From assembly GCA_012514775.1 (NCBI GenBank), contig JAAYZQ010000585.1, forward strand, positions 1-34,759: a DNA stretch of 34,759 nucleotides. The letters run 5' to 3'. Both the position numbers and the translations under genes were made by a program. This DNA comes from Anaerolineaceae bacterium. GTDB lineage: Bacteria > Chloroflexota > Anaerolineae > JAAYZQ01. Under the pieces are notes generated by a model that saw only the letters and a program-made list of their open reading frames with translations, made no database searches and was not told where the DNA came from. This document shows positions 1 to 7,797 of this stretch, in pieces. Numbering within the stretch: the first letter of the stretch is position 1; each line of letters starts with the position of its first letter.

Positions 1-1
1 G

Positions 2-553
2 CAGGCAGGGTCCTTCCGCTGGCGGGCGTTCCTGCGAGCCTGCTGGCACTGGTGGGGCGTCTTTATCCTGCTGGCGGCCGTGCAAGGCCTGGCCACGCTC
101 TTTGTGCTGGCGCCCCTGGTCCTTTTTGCGGCAGCGGCGGGCGGTGCGGCCTGGCTTCTCCTGCCGGTCCTGGCCCTGGTCGTGGCCCTGGGCCTGGCCC
201 TCATGGAGTACACGCGCATCCTGGCTGTGGCCCGCGACACGCGCAACCCCTTCCAGGCCTTTGGCATGGCCGTCCGCTTTGTCTTTGACCGGCGACGGCG
301 CCCGGCTGTGTTCGGCCTCTACCTCCTCAGCCTGCTGCTCGTCGCCCTGCTCCACGCCCTCTACCGCCTGGGGCTGATGCCCCTCCTTCCCCTCGAGTGG
401 TGGCTGCTGGTGCTGGCCGTGCAGCAGTCCTTCATCCTCCTGCGCCTGGGCAGCCGGCTGGCGCGCCTGGCGGGCGCCTCGGCGCTGCTGCGCCACGCCG
501 AGGGGGAGCCGGTCGGCCCGCTGCCCGTCGCCGAGACCGCCGTGCCCGGGTAA
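2..553 (+). CDS. C-terminal part of a multi-pass membrane protein (5' end outside window)
   Basis: The reading frame is open from the first full codon of the window to a TAA at 551-553, about 183 residues. A GTG at 80 is only an internal codon, because coding-like sequence rich in Trp, Leu and Ala continues upstream to the edge. The visible part has about four to five hydrophobic stretches (around 62-180, 300-375 and 400-450) separated by Arg-rich loops, and ends in a hydrophilic tail, typical of an integral inner-membrane protein. I do not recognise the family. The next gene starts 5 bases after the stop, so the two are probably co-transcribed. Truncation here is an artefact of the window, not a broken gene. 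Confidence 0.7.
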   Translation, partial: QAGSFRWRAFLRACWHWWGVFILLAAVQGLATLFVLAPLVLFAAAAGGAAWLLLPVLALVVALGLALMEYTRILAVARDTRNPFQAFGMAVRFVFDRRRRPAVFGLYLLSLLLVALLHALYRLGLMPLLPLEWWLLVLAVQQSFILLRLGSRLARLAGASALLRHAEGEPVGPLPVAETAVPG

Positions 554-558
554 CTGCC

Positions 559-1296
559 GTGATCCACACCGGCTGCTGCGGGTTCGTCAAGTCCCACGGG
601 GCCTACTTCCAGAATTTCGGCCTCATCGAGATCCAGCGCACCTTTTACAAGCCGCCCATGGTCAAGACGGCCCTCCGCTGGCGGGAGGAAGAAGCGCCCC
701 CCGGGTTTATCTTTGCCCTGAAGGCGTGGCAGCTCATCACCCACCCGCGCCACAGCCCGACCTATGCCCGGGCCGGGCTCGACATCCCCGAGACGGCGAC
801 GGGCCGCTATGGAAGCTTCCGGCCCACACCCGAGGTGCTGGACGCCTGGGAGCGCACCTTTGAGATTGCCGAGGCCCTTCGGGCAGCCGTCGTCGTCTTC
901 CAGTGCCCCGCCAGCTTTCGGCCCACGCCGCAGAACGTGGACAACATGCGCGCCTTCTTCGGGCAGGCCCGTCGCGGCGACATGGTGTTCGCCTGGGAGC
1001 CGCGTGGCGACTGGCCCGACGCCGACGTTGCCGGTCTATGCCGCGAGCTGGACCTGGTACACTGCGTCGATCCCTTCAAACGGCTGCCGGTGACCCCCGG
1101 CCTGGCCTACTTTCGCCTCCACGGCATCGACGGGTATGCCTACGACTATCGCTACAGCGACGAGGATCTTGCTCGCCTCGAAGAGGCGTGCCGGCCCTTT
1201 GACGAGACCTATGTTCTGTTCAACACCGCCTCGATGTGGGACGACGCCTTGCGCTTCCAGGCGCGCCTGGGGGAGCGGGGCGACTTTCGGAGGTAA
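559..1296 (+). CDS. DUF72 family protein
   Basis: About 245 residues, starting at GTG 559. The frame is open further upstream, but that part overlaps the preceding gene and does not look like protein of this family; the family's typical opening strand (here VIHTGCCGF) begins right at this GTG. DUF72 proteins adopt a TIM-barrel-like fold of unknown enzymatic role. Family traits visible are the early 'YFQNFGLIEIQRTFYKPP' region, the 'FIFALKAWQLITH' strand, 'VVFQCPASFRPT' and 'AYFRLHG' followed by a Tyr-rich segment and a terminal 'YVLFNTASMWDDA' strand. Length is normal (about 240-290). It runs convergent to feoC with 47 bases between and no evident terminator. Molecular function is not known. 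Confidence 0.8.
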   Translation: MIHTGCCGFVKSHGAYFQNFGLIEIQRTFYKPPMVKTALRWREEEAPPGFIFALKAWQLITHPRHSPTYARAGLDIPETATGRYGSFRPTPEVLDAWERTFEIAEALRAAVVVFQCPASFRPTPQNVDNMRAFFGQARRGDMVFAWEPRGDWPDADVAGLCRELDLVHCVDPFKRLPVTPGLAYFRLHGIDGYAYDYRYSDEDLARLEEACRPFDETYVLFNTASMWDDALRFQARLGERGDFRR

Positions 1297-1343
1297 AGCA
1301 TGCGCAGTTGCATCGGGGCGGATAGCAGGCGAGAAGGGGGCGC

Positions 1344-1613
1344 TCAGGCGGGGCTGCCCGGCTCCCTGGTCGCGGCGCGCAGGCCGCGCTCGGTGAGGCT
1401 CCACAGCCGGCCCTGGCCCTGCACCGAGCAACTGCCAATCGAACAGCCGTGGCATGACCCGCTGCAGCCATCCACGGAGCGCAGATAGCCCAGGCGGGCC
1501 AGGTTCTCCAGCATGGCCTCCAGCAGGGGCTCCGAGATGGACAGGGCGCCTGCCAGGTCCTGGTAGCTCTGGACGCCACCGCGTCCCAGTTGTCTCAACA
1601 GATCTTCCAGCAT
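1344..1613 (-). CDS. feoC: FeoC-like winged-helix protein with four-Cys cluster motif
   Basis: 89 residues, last gene of the feoABC operon; its ATG lies one base after the feoB stop, so translation is probably coupled. Residues 1-45 read as a small winged-helix domain (LLRQLGRGG, then DLAGALSISEPLLEAMLENLARLGYLR). Four cysteines follow at 50, 54, 57 and 62 (C-x3-C-x2-C-x4-C), the arrangement by which FeoC proteins bind an iron-sulfur cluster. FeoC is a small cytoplasmic partner of FeoB proposed to sense iron or oxygen and to influence FeoB stability or gate. The C-terminal 25 residues form a second small beta-wing-like stretch ending in a flexible tail. The assignment rests on position plus domain plus Cys pattern; DNA binding is not shown. 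Confidence 0.8.
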   Translation of the reverse strand: MLEDLLRQLGRGGVQSYQDLAGALSISEPLLEAMLENLARLGYLRSVDGCSGSCHGCSIGSCSVQGQGRLWSLTERGLRAATREPGSPA

Positions 1614-1614
1614 A

Positions 1615-3666
1615 TTAGATCAAGTTCGCCGCCTGGTAGGCGACGATCCCTCCCACCAGGGAGATGACGAGGAGCAGGCCGACACCCAGCCCCGTCCACC
1701 CCCAGCTCCTGGTCTCCTGGCGCATGGCAGCCACCGTCGCCACGCAGGGAATGAATAGGATTTGCACCACGAGAAAGGCCAGGGCGCCGGCCGGCGTCAG
1801 GGCGCCCGCCAGGGCCGTCTGCAGGCCGGCCGTTCCCGCCGCCTCCCCACCGGCGAACAGGACGCCCATGGTGGCGATGGCGTTCTCCTTGGCCACAAAG
1901 CTCGTCAGCAAGGCCACCAGCATCCGCCAGTCGAGGCCCATCAGGGCGCCCAGGGGCTCCAGGGCCCGGCCCGCGGCCGCCAGGTAGCTGGTTTCCAGTT
2001 GGCCATCGGGCAGCACCGACAGGGCCCACACGACGATGGACATGACGAGAATCAGGGTTCCGGCTCGCTTCAGGAACTCGCGGCTGTTCTGCCACACCTG
2101 GATGCCGATGGTGCGGGCGTTGGGCAGGTGATACAGCGGCAGCTCCATGATAAAGGCTGCCCGCTCGCCCCGGAGCACCCAGCGGTTGAGGAGGATGCCT
2201 ACCAGGACAAGGACTGCCAGGCTGAGGGCCACCAGCCCCCAGGCGACGAGGGCGGCAGCCGCCCCGAAAAACACGGGGGCCACGAACACGATGACCGCCA
2301 TCCTGGCCGCGCACGGCACCAGCGGCGCCAGCAGAATGGTGAGCAGCCGCGCCCGGGGCGAGTCGATGATGCGCGAGCCCGCCACAGCGGGCACGTTGCA
2401 GCCAAAGCCCAGGAAGAGCGGCATGAAGCTCTTGCCGTGGAGCCCCACCAGGTGCATGAACCGGTCCATGACAAAGGCCGCGCGCCCCATGTAGCCCACG
2501 TCTTCCAGCAGGGCCAGGACGGCGAAAAAGATGACCAGGATAGGCAAAAAGGTCACCACCGTACCCACCCCGCCGATGGCGCCATCCACCACCAGGCTCC
2601 GCAGCCAGGTAGGTGCGTTCGCCAGCAGCCCCGAGGCGGCGCTCGAAAGGCCGCCCACCACGGTGCGCTCCAGCAGGTCTTGCAGGGGCGTGCCCACGGC
2701 AAAGGTCAGGCCAAAGACGAGGCCCAGGATGGCCGCCAGGATGCCCAGCCCCCAGATGGGGTGCGTGGCCCAGCGATCCAGGCGCTCGGTGAGGGTAATC
2801 TGGCCGGCCCGCGGGCGAGTGACGGCGGCCCGCACCATGCGCCCGACCCACTCGTAGCGGCCGCTGGCCACCGACAGGACCGCGTCCTCGTGGGCCATGA
2901 GGATCTCGTGGATGGCGGCCCATCGATCGGCGGGCAGGATCTGCTCGCGCAGCAGCGCGGTGATCTCGGTGTCGCCCTCCAGGAGCTTGAGGGCCACCCA
3001 GTCGGGGGGATAGAGGTCCGGTATGCAGCCGTCCAGCAGGGCCAGGACCTCGTCGAGGACCTGGCGATGATCCTCGCGGATCTCGGGGATACACGGCGTG
3101 TAGGGCAGCTCGCCCCGCACCAGGGCGACCACGGTCTCGACCAGCTCCGAAACGCCCTGGTTCTTGCTGGCCGACATGCTCACCACGGGCACCCCCAGGG
3201 CCGCCTCCAGCACCCGGGCCTCGACCTGCATGCCCTCAGAGGCAGCCACGTCGACCATGTTCAGGGCCACCACCAGCCTGTTGGCCAGGGGAAGAAGCTC
3301 GGCCACCAGGTAGAGATGCCGCTCCAGCGAAGCAGCATTGACCACCGTCACCACCACGTCCGGTCGCTCGCGGACGATGTAATCGCGGGCAATGACCTCC
3401 TCCAGCGAGTTGGCCGTCAGGCTGTAGGTGCCGGGGAGATCGACCACGTGGAGGGTAATGTCGCCGTGATGGTGAATGCCCGTCTTTTGCTCGACGGTCT
3501 TGCCCGGCCAGTTGCCAACGTGCTGGCTCAGGCCGGTCAGCAGGTTAAAGACCGTGGACTTGCCCACGTTGGGCTGGCCGGCAAGAGCCACACGCAAGGC
3601 CACGCGCCCGTCGAGAACGCCGGCCCCCTTGGTGACAGCCACAGAGGTCTGGAGATTATCGTCCAT
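1615..3666 (-). CDS. feoB: Ferrous iron transporter FeoB
   Basis: About 683 residues. FeoB imports Fe(II) across the cytoplasmic membrane. The N-terminal G domain is complete: G1 GQPNVGKS (about 30-37), G3 DLPG (about 76-79), G4 NMVD (about 136-139) and G5 SASK. A helical GDI-like spacer follows, then a membrane domain with the conserved 'FGCNVPAV' Cys-gate segment and 'PLVPCAARM'. Length is normal. I chose the ATG at 3666: an AGGTGA sequence lies about 7 bases upstream, whereas an in-frame GTG at 3675 is within that ribosome site. Either start overlaps the end of feoA (11 bases for the ATG), implying coupling. Expected to be repressed by Fur through the palindrome upstream of feoA. Confidence 0.95.
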   Translation of the reverse strand: MDDNLQTSVAVTKGAGVLDGRVALRVALAGQPNVGKSTVFNLLTGLSQHVGNWPGKTVEQKTGIHHHGDITLHVVDLPGTYSLTANSLEEVIARDYIVRERPDVVVTVVNAASLERHLYLVAELLPLANRLVVALNMVDVAASEGMQVEARVLEAALGVPVVSMSASKNQGVSELVETVVALVRGELPYTPCIPEIREDHRQVLDEVLALLDGCIPDLYPPDWVALKLLEGDTEITALLREQILPADRWAAIHEILMAHEDAVLSVASGRYEWVGRMVRAAVTRPRAGQITLTERLDRWATHPIWGLGILAAILGLVFGLTFAVGTPLQDLLERTVVGGLSSAASGLLANAPTWLRSLVVDGAIGGVGTVVTFLPILVIFFAVLALLEDVGYMGRAAFVMDRFMHLVGLHGKSFMPLFLGFGCNVPAVAGSRIIDSPRARLLTILLAPLVPCAARMAVIVFVAPVFFGAAAALVAWGLVALSLAVLVLVGILLNRWVLRGERAAFIMELPLYHLPNARTIGIQVWQNSREFLKRAGTLILVMSIVVWALSVLPDGQLETSYLAAAGRALEPLGALMGLDWRMLVALLTSFVAKENAIATMGVLFAGGEAAGTAGLQTALAGALTPAGALAFLVVQILFIPCVATVAAMRQETRSWGWTGLGVGLLLVISLVGGIVAYQAANLI

Positions 3667-3919
3667 GCCCGTCACCTGGCAGGCGCTGCACGACGATCTT
3701 GTTCGCCTCGCCTCGGCCCAGGGCCACGCGCGTGTCGCGCAGGTTCACGATCAGGGGGCCGCGCCCGATATTCTGCACGACCCGCAGCGAAACACCCGGG
3801 GTAAAACCCAGGGAGGCCAGGCGGCTCAGAAGATAATGTCCGCCCTCGATGCCCTGCACACGGACCGATTCTCCCTCTCGGACTGCGCTCAGGTTAATCG
3901 TCGTCGTCGTCATCGTCAC
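3656..3919 (-). CDS. feoA: FeoA SH3-like protein
   Basis: 87 residues if started at GTG 3919 (AAGGA 9 bases upstream), or 85 from ATG 3913; the first fits the ribosome site better. FeoA is a small cytoplasmic SH3-fold protein required for FeoB activity. Visible traits are the 'GESVRVQGIEGGHYLLSRLASLGFTPGVSL' core (hydrophobic beta strand, the 'RLASLGFTPG' turn), then 'VQNIGRGPLIV' and 'TRVALGRGEANKIVV', which match the standard FeoA pattern of 75-90 residues. First gene of feoABC; it lies 106 bases downstream of fur, with a perfect palindrome in the gap. Confidence 0.93.
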   Translation of the reverse strand: MTMTTTTINLSAVREGESVRVQGIEGGHYLLSRLASLGFTPGVSLRVVQNIGRGPLIVNLRDTRVALGRGEANKIVVQRLPGDGHGR

Positions 3920-3964
3920 TGTTGCCTATCCTTTCCCATCGACATTGTACGGGTGGTTCAATTT

Positions 3965-3985
3965 TGCAATTGCGACGCAATTGCA
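3965..3985. promoter_or_regulatory. Perfect 9-3-9 palindrome upstream of feoA, candidate Fur operator
   Basis: Arms TGCAATTGC and GCAATTGCA are perfect reverse complements around GAC. It lies about 46 bases upstream of the feoA start and just upstream of a TACAAT -10-like element (minus strand), so a bound repressor would cover the -35 region. A related 21-base site (16 of 21 positions identical) sits at the fur promoter (4482-4502). Two related sites before the iron-uptake operon and before the regulator support a Fur operator; the sequence differs from the classical GATAATGATAATC box. Binding is inferred. Confidence 0.7.
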
Positions 3986-4006
3986 GTGCCACATTCCAAA
4001 TGGATA

Positions 4007-4022
4007 CGCCGCACAGGCGGCG
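4007..4022 (-). terminator. Short GC hairpin between fur and feoA
   Basis: CGCCGC and GCGGCG form a perfect 6-bp stem with a 4-base loop directly after the fur stop codon on the minus strand. There is no T-run after it, so at best it is a weak or factor-dependent terminator or an mRNA 3' end stabiliser between fur and feoABC. Confidence 0.3.
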
Positions 4023-4025
4023 AGT

Positions 4026-4463
4026 TTATTCTGAACGCTCCTCCAGGCACCGGGCGCAGTAGCCCGTAAGCTCCACCTGGGCTGTGGTCACCTGGAAGCC
4101 GTGGTCCTCGCAGGCCGCGGCCGCGGCCGCCTCAAAGGCGGCGCTGTCAACCTCGATGACGCGGCCACAACCCAGGCAGACCAGGTGGGAGTGCTCTTTC
4201 TTTTTGTCCAGCTCGTAGTGATGCTGCTCCCCCTCAAGGTGAAGCTCGCGCACGGCACCGGTTTCCTTGAGGGCACTGAGGGTGCGGTAAACGGTCGAGA
4301 GGCTGAGACGGGAGTCACTGCGGCGCCCCCGCTCATAAATCTCCTGGGCGTCAAGGTGCCCATCGACGCCCGCCAGGACCCTCAGGACGAGTTGTCGCTG
4401 GGGGGTGATCCTTTTGCCGGCCTCTCGCAGGCGCCGCTCATATACTGGTACCAGGTCCTCCAC
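4026..4463 (-). CDS. fur: Fur family ferric uptake regulator
   Basis: 145 residues from GTG 4463. A longer frame opens at 4538, but that start lies on the -35 hexamer of the gene's own promoter and adds an uncharacteristic N-terminus; the GTG has AAGG 9 bases upstream and gives the usual Fur length. The winged helix holds 'ITPQRQLVLRVL' and the recognition helix 'LSTVYRTLSALKETG' (about 54-69). Metal ligands are visible: HHY at 81-83, HSH at 91-93, and two structural zinc pairs C96/C99 and C136/C139. Fur uses Fe(II) as co-repressor. Its position just upstream of feoABC favours iron sensing, but PerR or Zur specificity cannot be excluded from sequence alone. Likely autoregulated through the site at 4482-4502. 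Confidence 0.9.
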   Translation of the reverse strand: MEDLVPVYERRLREAGKRITPQRQLVLRVLAGVDGHLDAQEIYERGRRSDSRLSLSTVYRTLSALKETGAVRELHLEGEQHHYELDKKKEHSHLVCLGCGRVIEVDSAAFEAAAAAACEDHGFQVTTAQVELTGYCARCLEERSE

Positions 4464-4481
4464 GGTCCACCGCCTTTTACG

Positions 4482-4502
4482 TGCTATTGCGAATGAGTTG
4501 CA
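4482..4502 (-). promoter_or_regulatory. Second candidate Fur operator, at the fur transcription start
   Basis: On the plus strand this site matches the feoA palindrome (3965-3985) at 16 of 21 positions, sharing TGC-ATTGCGA and TTGCA blocks. It sits immediately downstream of the fur -10 element, about 20 bases before the fur GTG, so binding would block the start of transcription: an autoregulatory loop. Inference from similarity and position. Confidence 0.55.
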
Positions 4503-4510
4503 GTAAGGAT

Positions 4511-4538
4511 AGTATACCACACTTTCGCCGCTTGTCAA
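4511..4538 (-). promoter_or_regulatory. fur promoter
   Basis: Minus strand TTGACA (4533-4538), 16-base spacer, TATACT (4511-4516). The predicted start near 4504 gives a leader of about 40 bases containing the operator-like site. This promoter fixes the fur start downstream at GTG 4463. It lies only 18 bases after the end of the proline dehydrogenase gene. Confidence 0.8.
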
Positions 4539-4556
4539 GCAGGAAGACGTGCGAGA

Positions 4557-5489
4557 TCAGGCGCGGAACACGTTGCGCAGCAGGAACAGGACGTTGGCCG
4601 GCCGCTCGGCCAGGCGCCGCATGAAGTAGGGGTACCATTCGCGGCCGTAGGGTACGTAGGCCCGCACCCGGTAGCCCTCGTCGGCCAGCCGGCGCTGCAG
4701 CCCGGGGCGGATGCCGTACAGCATCTGGAACTCGTAGCGGTCGGGCGAGACCTGGCGCTCGCGGGCGTGCTCCTGGGCCCAGGCGATGAGGCGCTCGTCG
4801 TGGGTGGCAATGGCAGGGAAGGCACCCCGCGCCCGCGCCTCGTCGCTAAAGAGCTGCTCCATCAGCCGGACAAAGTTCGCGTCGGTGTCCGCCTTGTCCG
4901 AAAAGGCCACCTCGGGCGGCTCGTCGTAGGCCCCTTTGACCAGCCGCACCGAGGCCCCCATCTCGACGAGGCGCGCCACGTCGTCGGCGCTGCGGTACAG
5001 GTAGCTCTGAATGACGACGCCGACGTTCTTGTAGCGCGACCACAGCCCTTCGAAGAGGTCCAGCGTGGGCTGGACGTAGTCAAAGCTCTCCATGTCGATG
5101 CGCACAAAGCGGCCAATCTCGGCGGCGCGGGCCACGATGCGTTCCAGGTTCTCCGCCGCCAGGGCTGGCCCAAGGTCCATGCCCAACTGCGTCAGCTTGA
5201 GCGACACGCCCGAACGGAGATCGTGGCTGGCGATGCCCTCCAGCAGCTCGAGGATCTCGGTGGTGGCGTCGCGCGCCTCGTGCTCACTGGTGACGTTCTC
5301 GCCGAGGTGATCGAGGGTGGCCAGGAGGCCATCGCGGTTCAGCACCGCGACGGCCTCCTGCGCCTCCTCCAGCGTCTCGCCGGCAACAAAGCGGCGAACC
5401 ATGGCCCGGGCGGGGCCAAAGCGAGACGCTGCCTGCCGCAGCCTTTCGCTTTGGGACAGGGAGAGGAAAAAGTTGCGCATCAGGGGCAT
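4557..5489 (-). CDS. Proline dehydrogenase (monofunctional)
   Basis: 310 residues. Proline dehydrogenase oxidises L-proline to pyrroline-5-carboxylate with FAD, passing electrons to the respiratory quinone pool; this is the single-domain type (about 300 residues) rather than the long PutA fusion. Visible family traits are 'LDHLGENVTSEHEA' (strand 1 of the barrel), 'VSLKLTQLGMDLG', 'RIDMESFDYV', 'VIQSYLYRSADDV', 'VRLVKGAYDEPPE', 'IATHDERLI', 'EFQMLYGIRPGLQ' and the substrate-binding 'YFMRRLAERPANV' near the C-terminus with the paired Arg. The ATG at 5489 has AAAGG 10 bases upstream and lies 5 bases after the pyrB stop; a second Met three codons later is possible. Third gene of the pyrC-pyrB operon; the pyrroline carboxylate dehydrogenase partner is not in view. 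Confidence 0.92.
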   Translation of the reverse strand: MPLMRNFFLSLSQSERLRQAASRFGPARAMVRRFVAGETLEEAQEAVAVLNRDGLLATLDHLGENVTSEHEARDATTEILELLEGIASHDLRSGVSLKLTQLGMDLGPALAAENLERIVARAAEIGRFVRIDMESFDYVQPTLDLFEGLWSRYKNVGVVIQSYLYRSADDVARLVEMGASVRLVKGAYDEPPEVAFSDKADTDANFVRLMEQLFSDEARARGAFPAIATHDERLIAWAQEHARERQVSPDRYEFQMLYGIRPGLQRRLADEGYRVRAYVPYGREWYPYFMRRLAERPANVLFLLRNVFRA

Positions 5490-5494
5490 GGTGG

Positions 5495-6475
5495 TTACGC
5501 CTTTCCCAACACCGCCGCCAGGAGCGCCATGCGGATGTACATGCCGTTCTCCATCTGCCGGAAATAGGCAGCGCGCGGGTCGTTGTCCAGGGCATAGCTG
5601 ATCTCGTTCACACGGGGCAGGGGGTGCATGACGATCATTCGCTCCTTGGCGTCGGCCATCAGCTCGGGCGTGATGACGTAATAGTCCTTCACCGCCTCGT
5701 ACTGGGCCTGGTCGGCAAATCGCTCCCGCTGCACGCGGGTGACGTACAGAACGTCGATGTCAGAAATGGCGTCCTGGACGTTGTAGCTCTCGTCCACCTG
5801 GTGGCCGCACGATCGGATGTCGTTGAGCACGTCCAGGGGCAGGCGCAGGATCTCGGGCGAGACAAACGTCATGCGTGTGTCGTACAGGCACAGGAGCCGC
5901 GCCAGCGAGTGCACCGTCCGGCCATAGCGCAGGTCGCCGACCATGGCCACGTGTAGCCCGTCCAGGTTGCCCAGTTCCGAGTGGATGGTGTACAGGTCCA
6001 GGAGGGCCTGCGTGGGGTGCTCGCCCACACCGTCGCCGGCGTTGATGATGGGCTTGCGGGCATATTCGGCCGCCACCTGCGAGGCGCCCACCTCCGGGTG
6101 CCGCAGCACGATGACGTCGGCGTACGACTCCAGGGTGCGGATGGTGTCGGGCAGGCTTTCGCCCTTGGTCACCGACGAAAAGCGCACCTCGTTGATGGGA
6201 ATAACGCTGCCCCCCAGCCGCGACATGGCCGCGATGAACGACGAGCTGGTGCGGGTGCTGGGCTCGTAGAACACGCAGGCCAGCACGTGTCCTTTCAGCA
6301 GGTCGGTGGACCCCACCCGCTTGACCACGGCCCGCATCTCGTCGGCCACCGCAAAGATGTACTCCAGGTTCTCCCTGGTAAACTGCCGGACAGAGATAAT
6401 GTCCTGCCCGTAAAAGCCGCTCGTCAGGTTGGGCGCCAGGCCCACTTTCTTCATGCCATTGGTCACGGTCGTCAT
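5495..6475 (-). CDS. pyrB: Aspartate carbamoyltransferase catalytic subunit
   Basis: 326 residues. Transfers the carbamoyl group from carbamoyl phosphate to aspartate, the first committed pyrimidine step. The carbamoyl-phosphate motif STRTS is at 73-77 within '[12 protein letters not shown]', the mobile loop lysine is in 'SVTKGES' (about 101-107), '[12 protein letters not shown]' starts at 153, '[11 protein letters not shown]' at 181, and the aspartate-loop 'HPLPRVNEI' at 284. A strong AGGGAGG lies 5-6 bases before the ATG. No pyrI regulatory subunit follows; the next gene is proline dehydrogenase. Regulation most likely acts at the leader terminator upstream of pyrC. Confidence 0.96.
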   Translation of the reverse strand: MTTVTNGMKKVGLAPNLTSGFYGQDIISVRQFTRENLEYIFAVADEMRAVVKRVGSTDLLKGHVLACVFYEPSTRTSSSFIAAMSRLGGSVIPINEVRFSSVTKGESLPDTIRTLESYADVIVLRHPEVGASQVAAEYARKPIINAGDGVGEHPTQALLDLYTIHSELGNLDGLHVAMVGDLRYGRTVHSLARLLCLYDTRMTFVSPEILRLPLDVLNDIRSCGHQVDESYNVQDAISDIDVLYVTRVQRERFADQAQYEAVKDYYVITPELMADAKERMIVMHPLPRVNEISYALDNDPRAAYFRQMENGMYIRMALLAAVLGKA

Positions 6476-6486
6476 CTAAACCTCCC

Positions 6487-7590
6487 TTATCGTTCCAGGG
6501 TTTGCTGTGGCTCGGGTTGCACCACCCGGCCGGTTCCAGGCGCCGACAGCACGCGCCCCTCTTCAAACGCCGTCTGCCCGCGGACCACGACGCGGCGCAC
6601 GCGACCACGGACGGGCATGCCGGCAAAGGGCGTCCAGCCGCAGCGGGTGTGCTGCGGCCCGTCGCCCAGGGTGTAGGCTGCCCCCGGGTCGACCTCCACC
6701 CAGGTGTCGGGCTGCGCGGGCAGCCGGAAGATACGCCGCGGCGCCTCGTGGGTCAGCTCCACCAGGCGCTCCAGCGACAGGCGGCCGTCAGAGACCGCCG
6801 TCAGGAGCAAAGGCAACATTGTTTCCAGGCCCGGCACGCCGGGCGGCGGTGTGGGTCCCTCCTTTTCCGCCCGGGTGTGGGGCGCGTGGTCGGTGGCCAG
6901 GCAGTCCACGGCCTCGAGGTTGGCCCATAGCGCCGCCACGTCCGCCTCTGTCGCCAGGGGGGGCCGCATGGCGCCATAGGGTCCCAGGCGCCGCGCGTCG
7001 GCCTCCCCCAGAAAGAGGTGGTGGGGCGCCACTTCGCAGGTGATGGCCATGCCCGCCGCCTTGGCGGCGCGGATGAGGGCCAGCTCGGCGGCCAGGCTGA
7101 CGTGGCACACGTGCAGGCGCCGCCCGTAACAGCGGGCAAGGCCGATGGCCATGGCCGCCGACGGCCCCTCGGCGTGCACGGCAATGGGGCGCTCCGCGGG
7201 CCACGTCTGAAAGTGGGCGATGAGGGAGGCCAGGCTTTGGCCCGGCGCCGAAGGATCGTAGAGGCGCAGAGGCCCGTAGGTCGCGTCCAGGTAGATCTTG
7301 AGCCCCACCGCCTGCCCGGCCAGCGACGCTGCCTCCGCCGCGTTGCCGGCGGTGGCGCCCAGGTAAAAGCCGACGTCGCACCGCGCCTTACGCGCGGCCG
7401 CCTGGCGCTTGGCCTCCAGGCCCGGGGCCCCGGTGATGGGCGGCCGGGTGTTGGGCATGTCCAGGACCATGGTCACGCCGCCCGCCAGGGCAGCCGCCGT
7501 GCCGCTGTCCAGGTCCTCCTTGGCCTCGCCGCCGGGCTCGCGGAGATGGACGTGGACGTCGATCAGGCCTGGCAGCCGGACTGTGGCCAT
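6487..7590 (-). CDS. pyrC: Dihydroorotase
   Basis: 367 residues from ATG 7590, preceded by GAGGAGGAGG. An open frame continues upstream to an ATG at 7740, but it crosses the leader terminator and lacks family sequence. Dihydroorotase cyclises carbamoyl aspartate to dihydroorotate using a binuclear zinc site. Ligands are visible: H13 and H15 in 'GLIDVHVHLREPG', the probable carboxylated lysine K98 in 'GLKIYLDATYG', H139 in 'VHAE', H163 in 'VCHVS', the 'CEVAPHHLFL' segment and D234 in 'TDHAPHT'. The compact length and the 'GLKIYL' motif resemble the dihydroorotase domain of the CAD fusion protein rather than longer bacterial PyrC. First gene of pyrC-pyrB-proline dehydrogenase. Confidence 0.93.
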   Translation of the reverse strand: MATVRLPGLIDVHVHLREPGGEAKEDLDSGTAAALAGGVTMVLDMPNTRPPITGAPGLEAKRQAAARKARCDVGFYLGATAGNAAEAASLAGQAVGLKIYLDATYGPLRLYDPSAPGQSLASLIAHFQTWPAERPIAVHAEGPSAAMAIGLARCYGRRLHVCHVSLAAELALIRAAKAAGMAITCEVAPHHLFLGEADARRLGPYGAMRPPLATEADVAALWANLEAVDCLATDHAPHTRAEKEGPTPPPGVPGLETMLPLLLTAVSDGRLSLERLVELTHEAPRRIFRLPAQPDTWVEVDPGAAYTLGDGPQHTRCGWTPFAGMPVRGRVRRVVVRGQTAFEEGRVLSAPGTGRVVQPEPQQTLER

Positions 7591-7638
7591 GCCTCCTCCT
7601 CGCGCGCCGCGCCCTGGCGCCCCGCTGGCAGAGCGCAG

Positions 7639-7681
7639 AAAAAAAGGGCACCTGGGCGGGAAATGCTCCCCGCCGGTGCCC
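7639..7681 (-). terminator. Intrinsic terminator in the pyrC leader (attenuator)
   Basis: On the minus strand GGGCACC (7675-7681) pairs with GGTGCCC (7646-7652), an inner 6-bp GC stem adds to it, and seven T residues follow (7639-7645). It lies between the pyrC promoter and the pyrC start, about 50 bases before the ATG, with no gene in between to terminate, so it should act as a transcription attenuator of the pyrimidine genes. A PyrR site was sought: the upstream GTTGGA/TCCAAC hairpin with GTGAGG in its loop is suggestive but not a clear match. Confidence 0.75.
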
Positions 7682-7768
7682 TGTGTATGCCCCCGACTCC
7701 GCGTTGGATCTGCTTCCTCACGCTCCTCCAACCATCCCATTCAATTCGCCGTTCAATTCGATCGTGCT

Positions 7769-7797
7769 ATTCTAGCACACTGCTGCGCTGCTGGCAA
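7769..7797 (-). promoter_or_regulatory. pyrC operon promoter
   Basis: Minus strand TTGCCA (7792-7797), 17-base spacer, TAGAAT (7769-7774). Predicted start near 7762, giving a leader of about 170 bases that contains the attenuator hairpin. The -35 overlaps the T-run of the terminator at 7796-7837. Confidence 0.75.

Noticed and set aside
1762..3804. 680-codon open frame antisense to feoB and feoA
   Set aside because: Low-complexity, His/Gln/Gly-rich shadow of a clear FeoB gene in GC-rich DNA.
7591..7740. N-terminal extension of pyrC from ATG 7740
   Set aside because: It would run through the leader terminator; the ATG at 7590 has a strong ribosome site and begins the family sequence.
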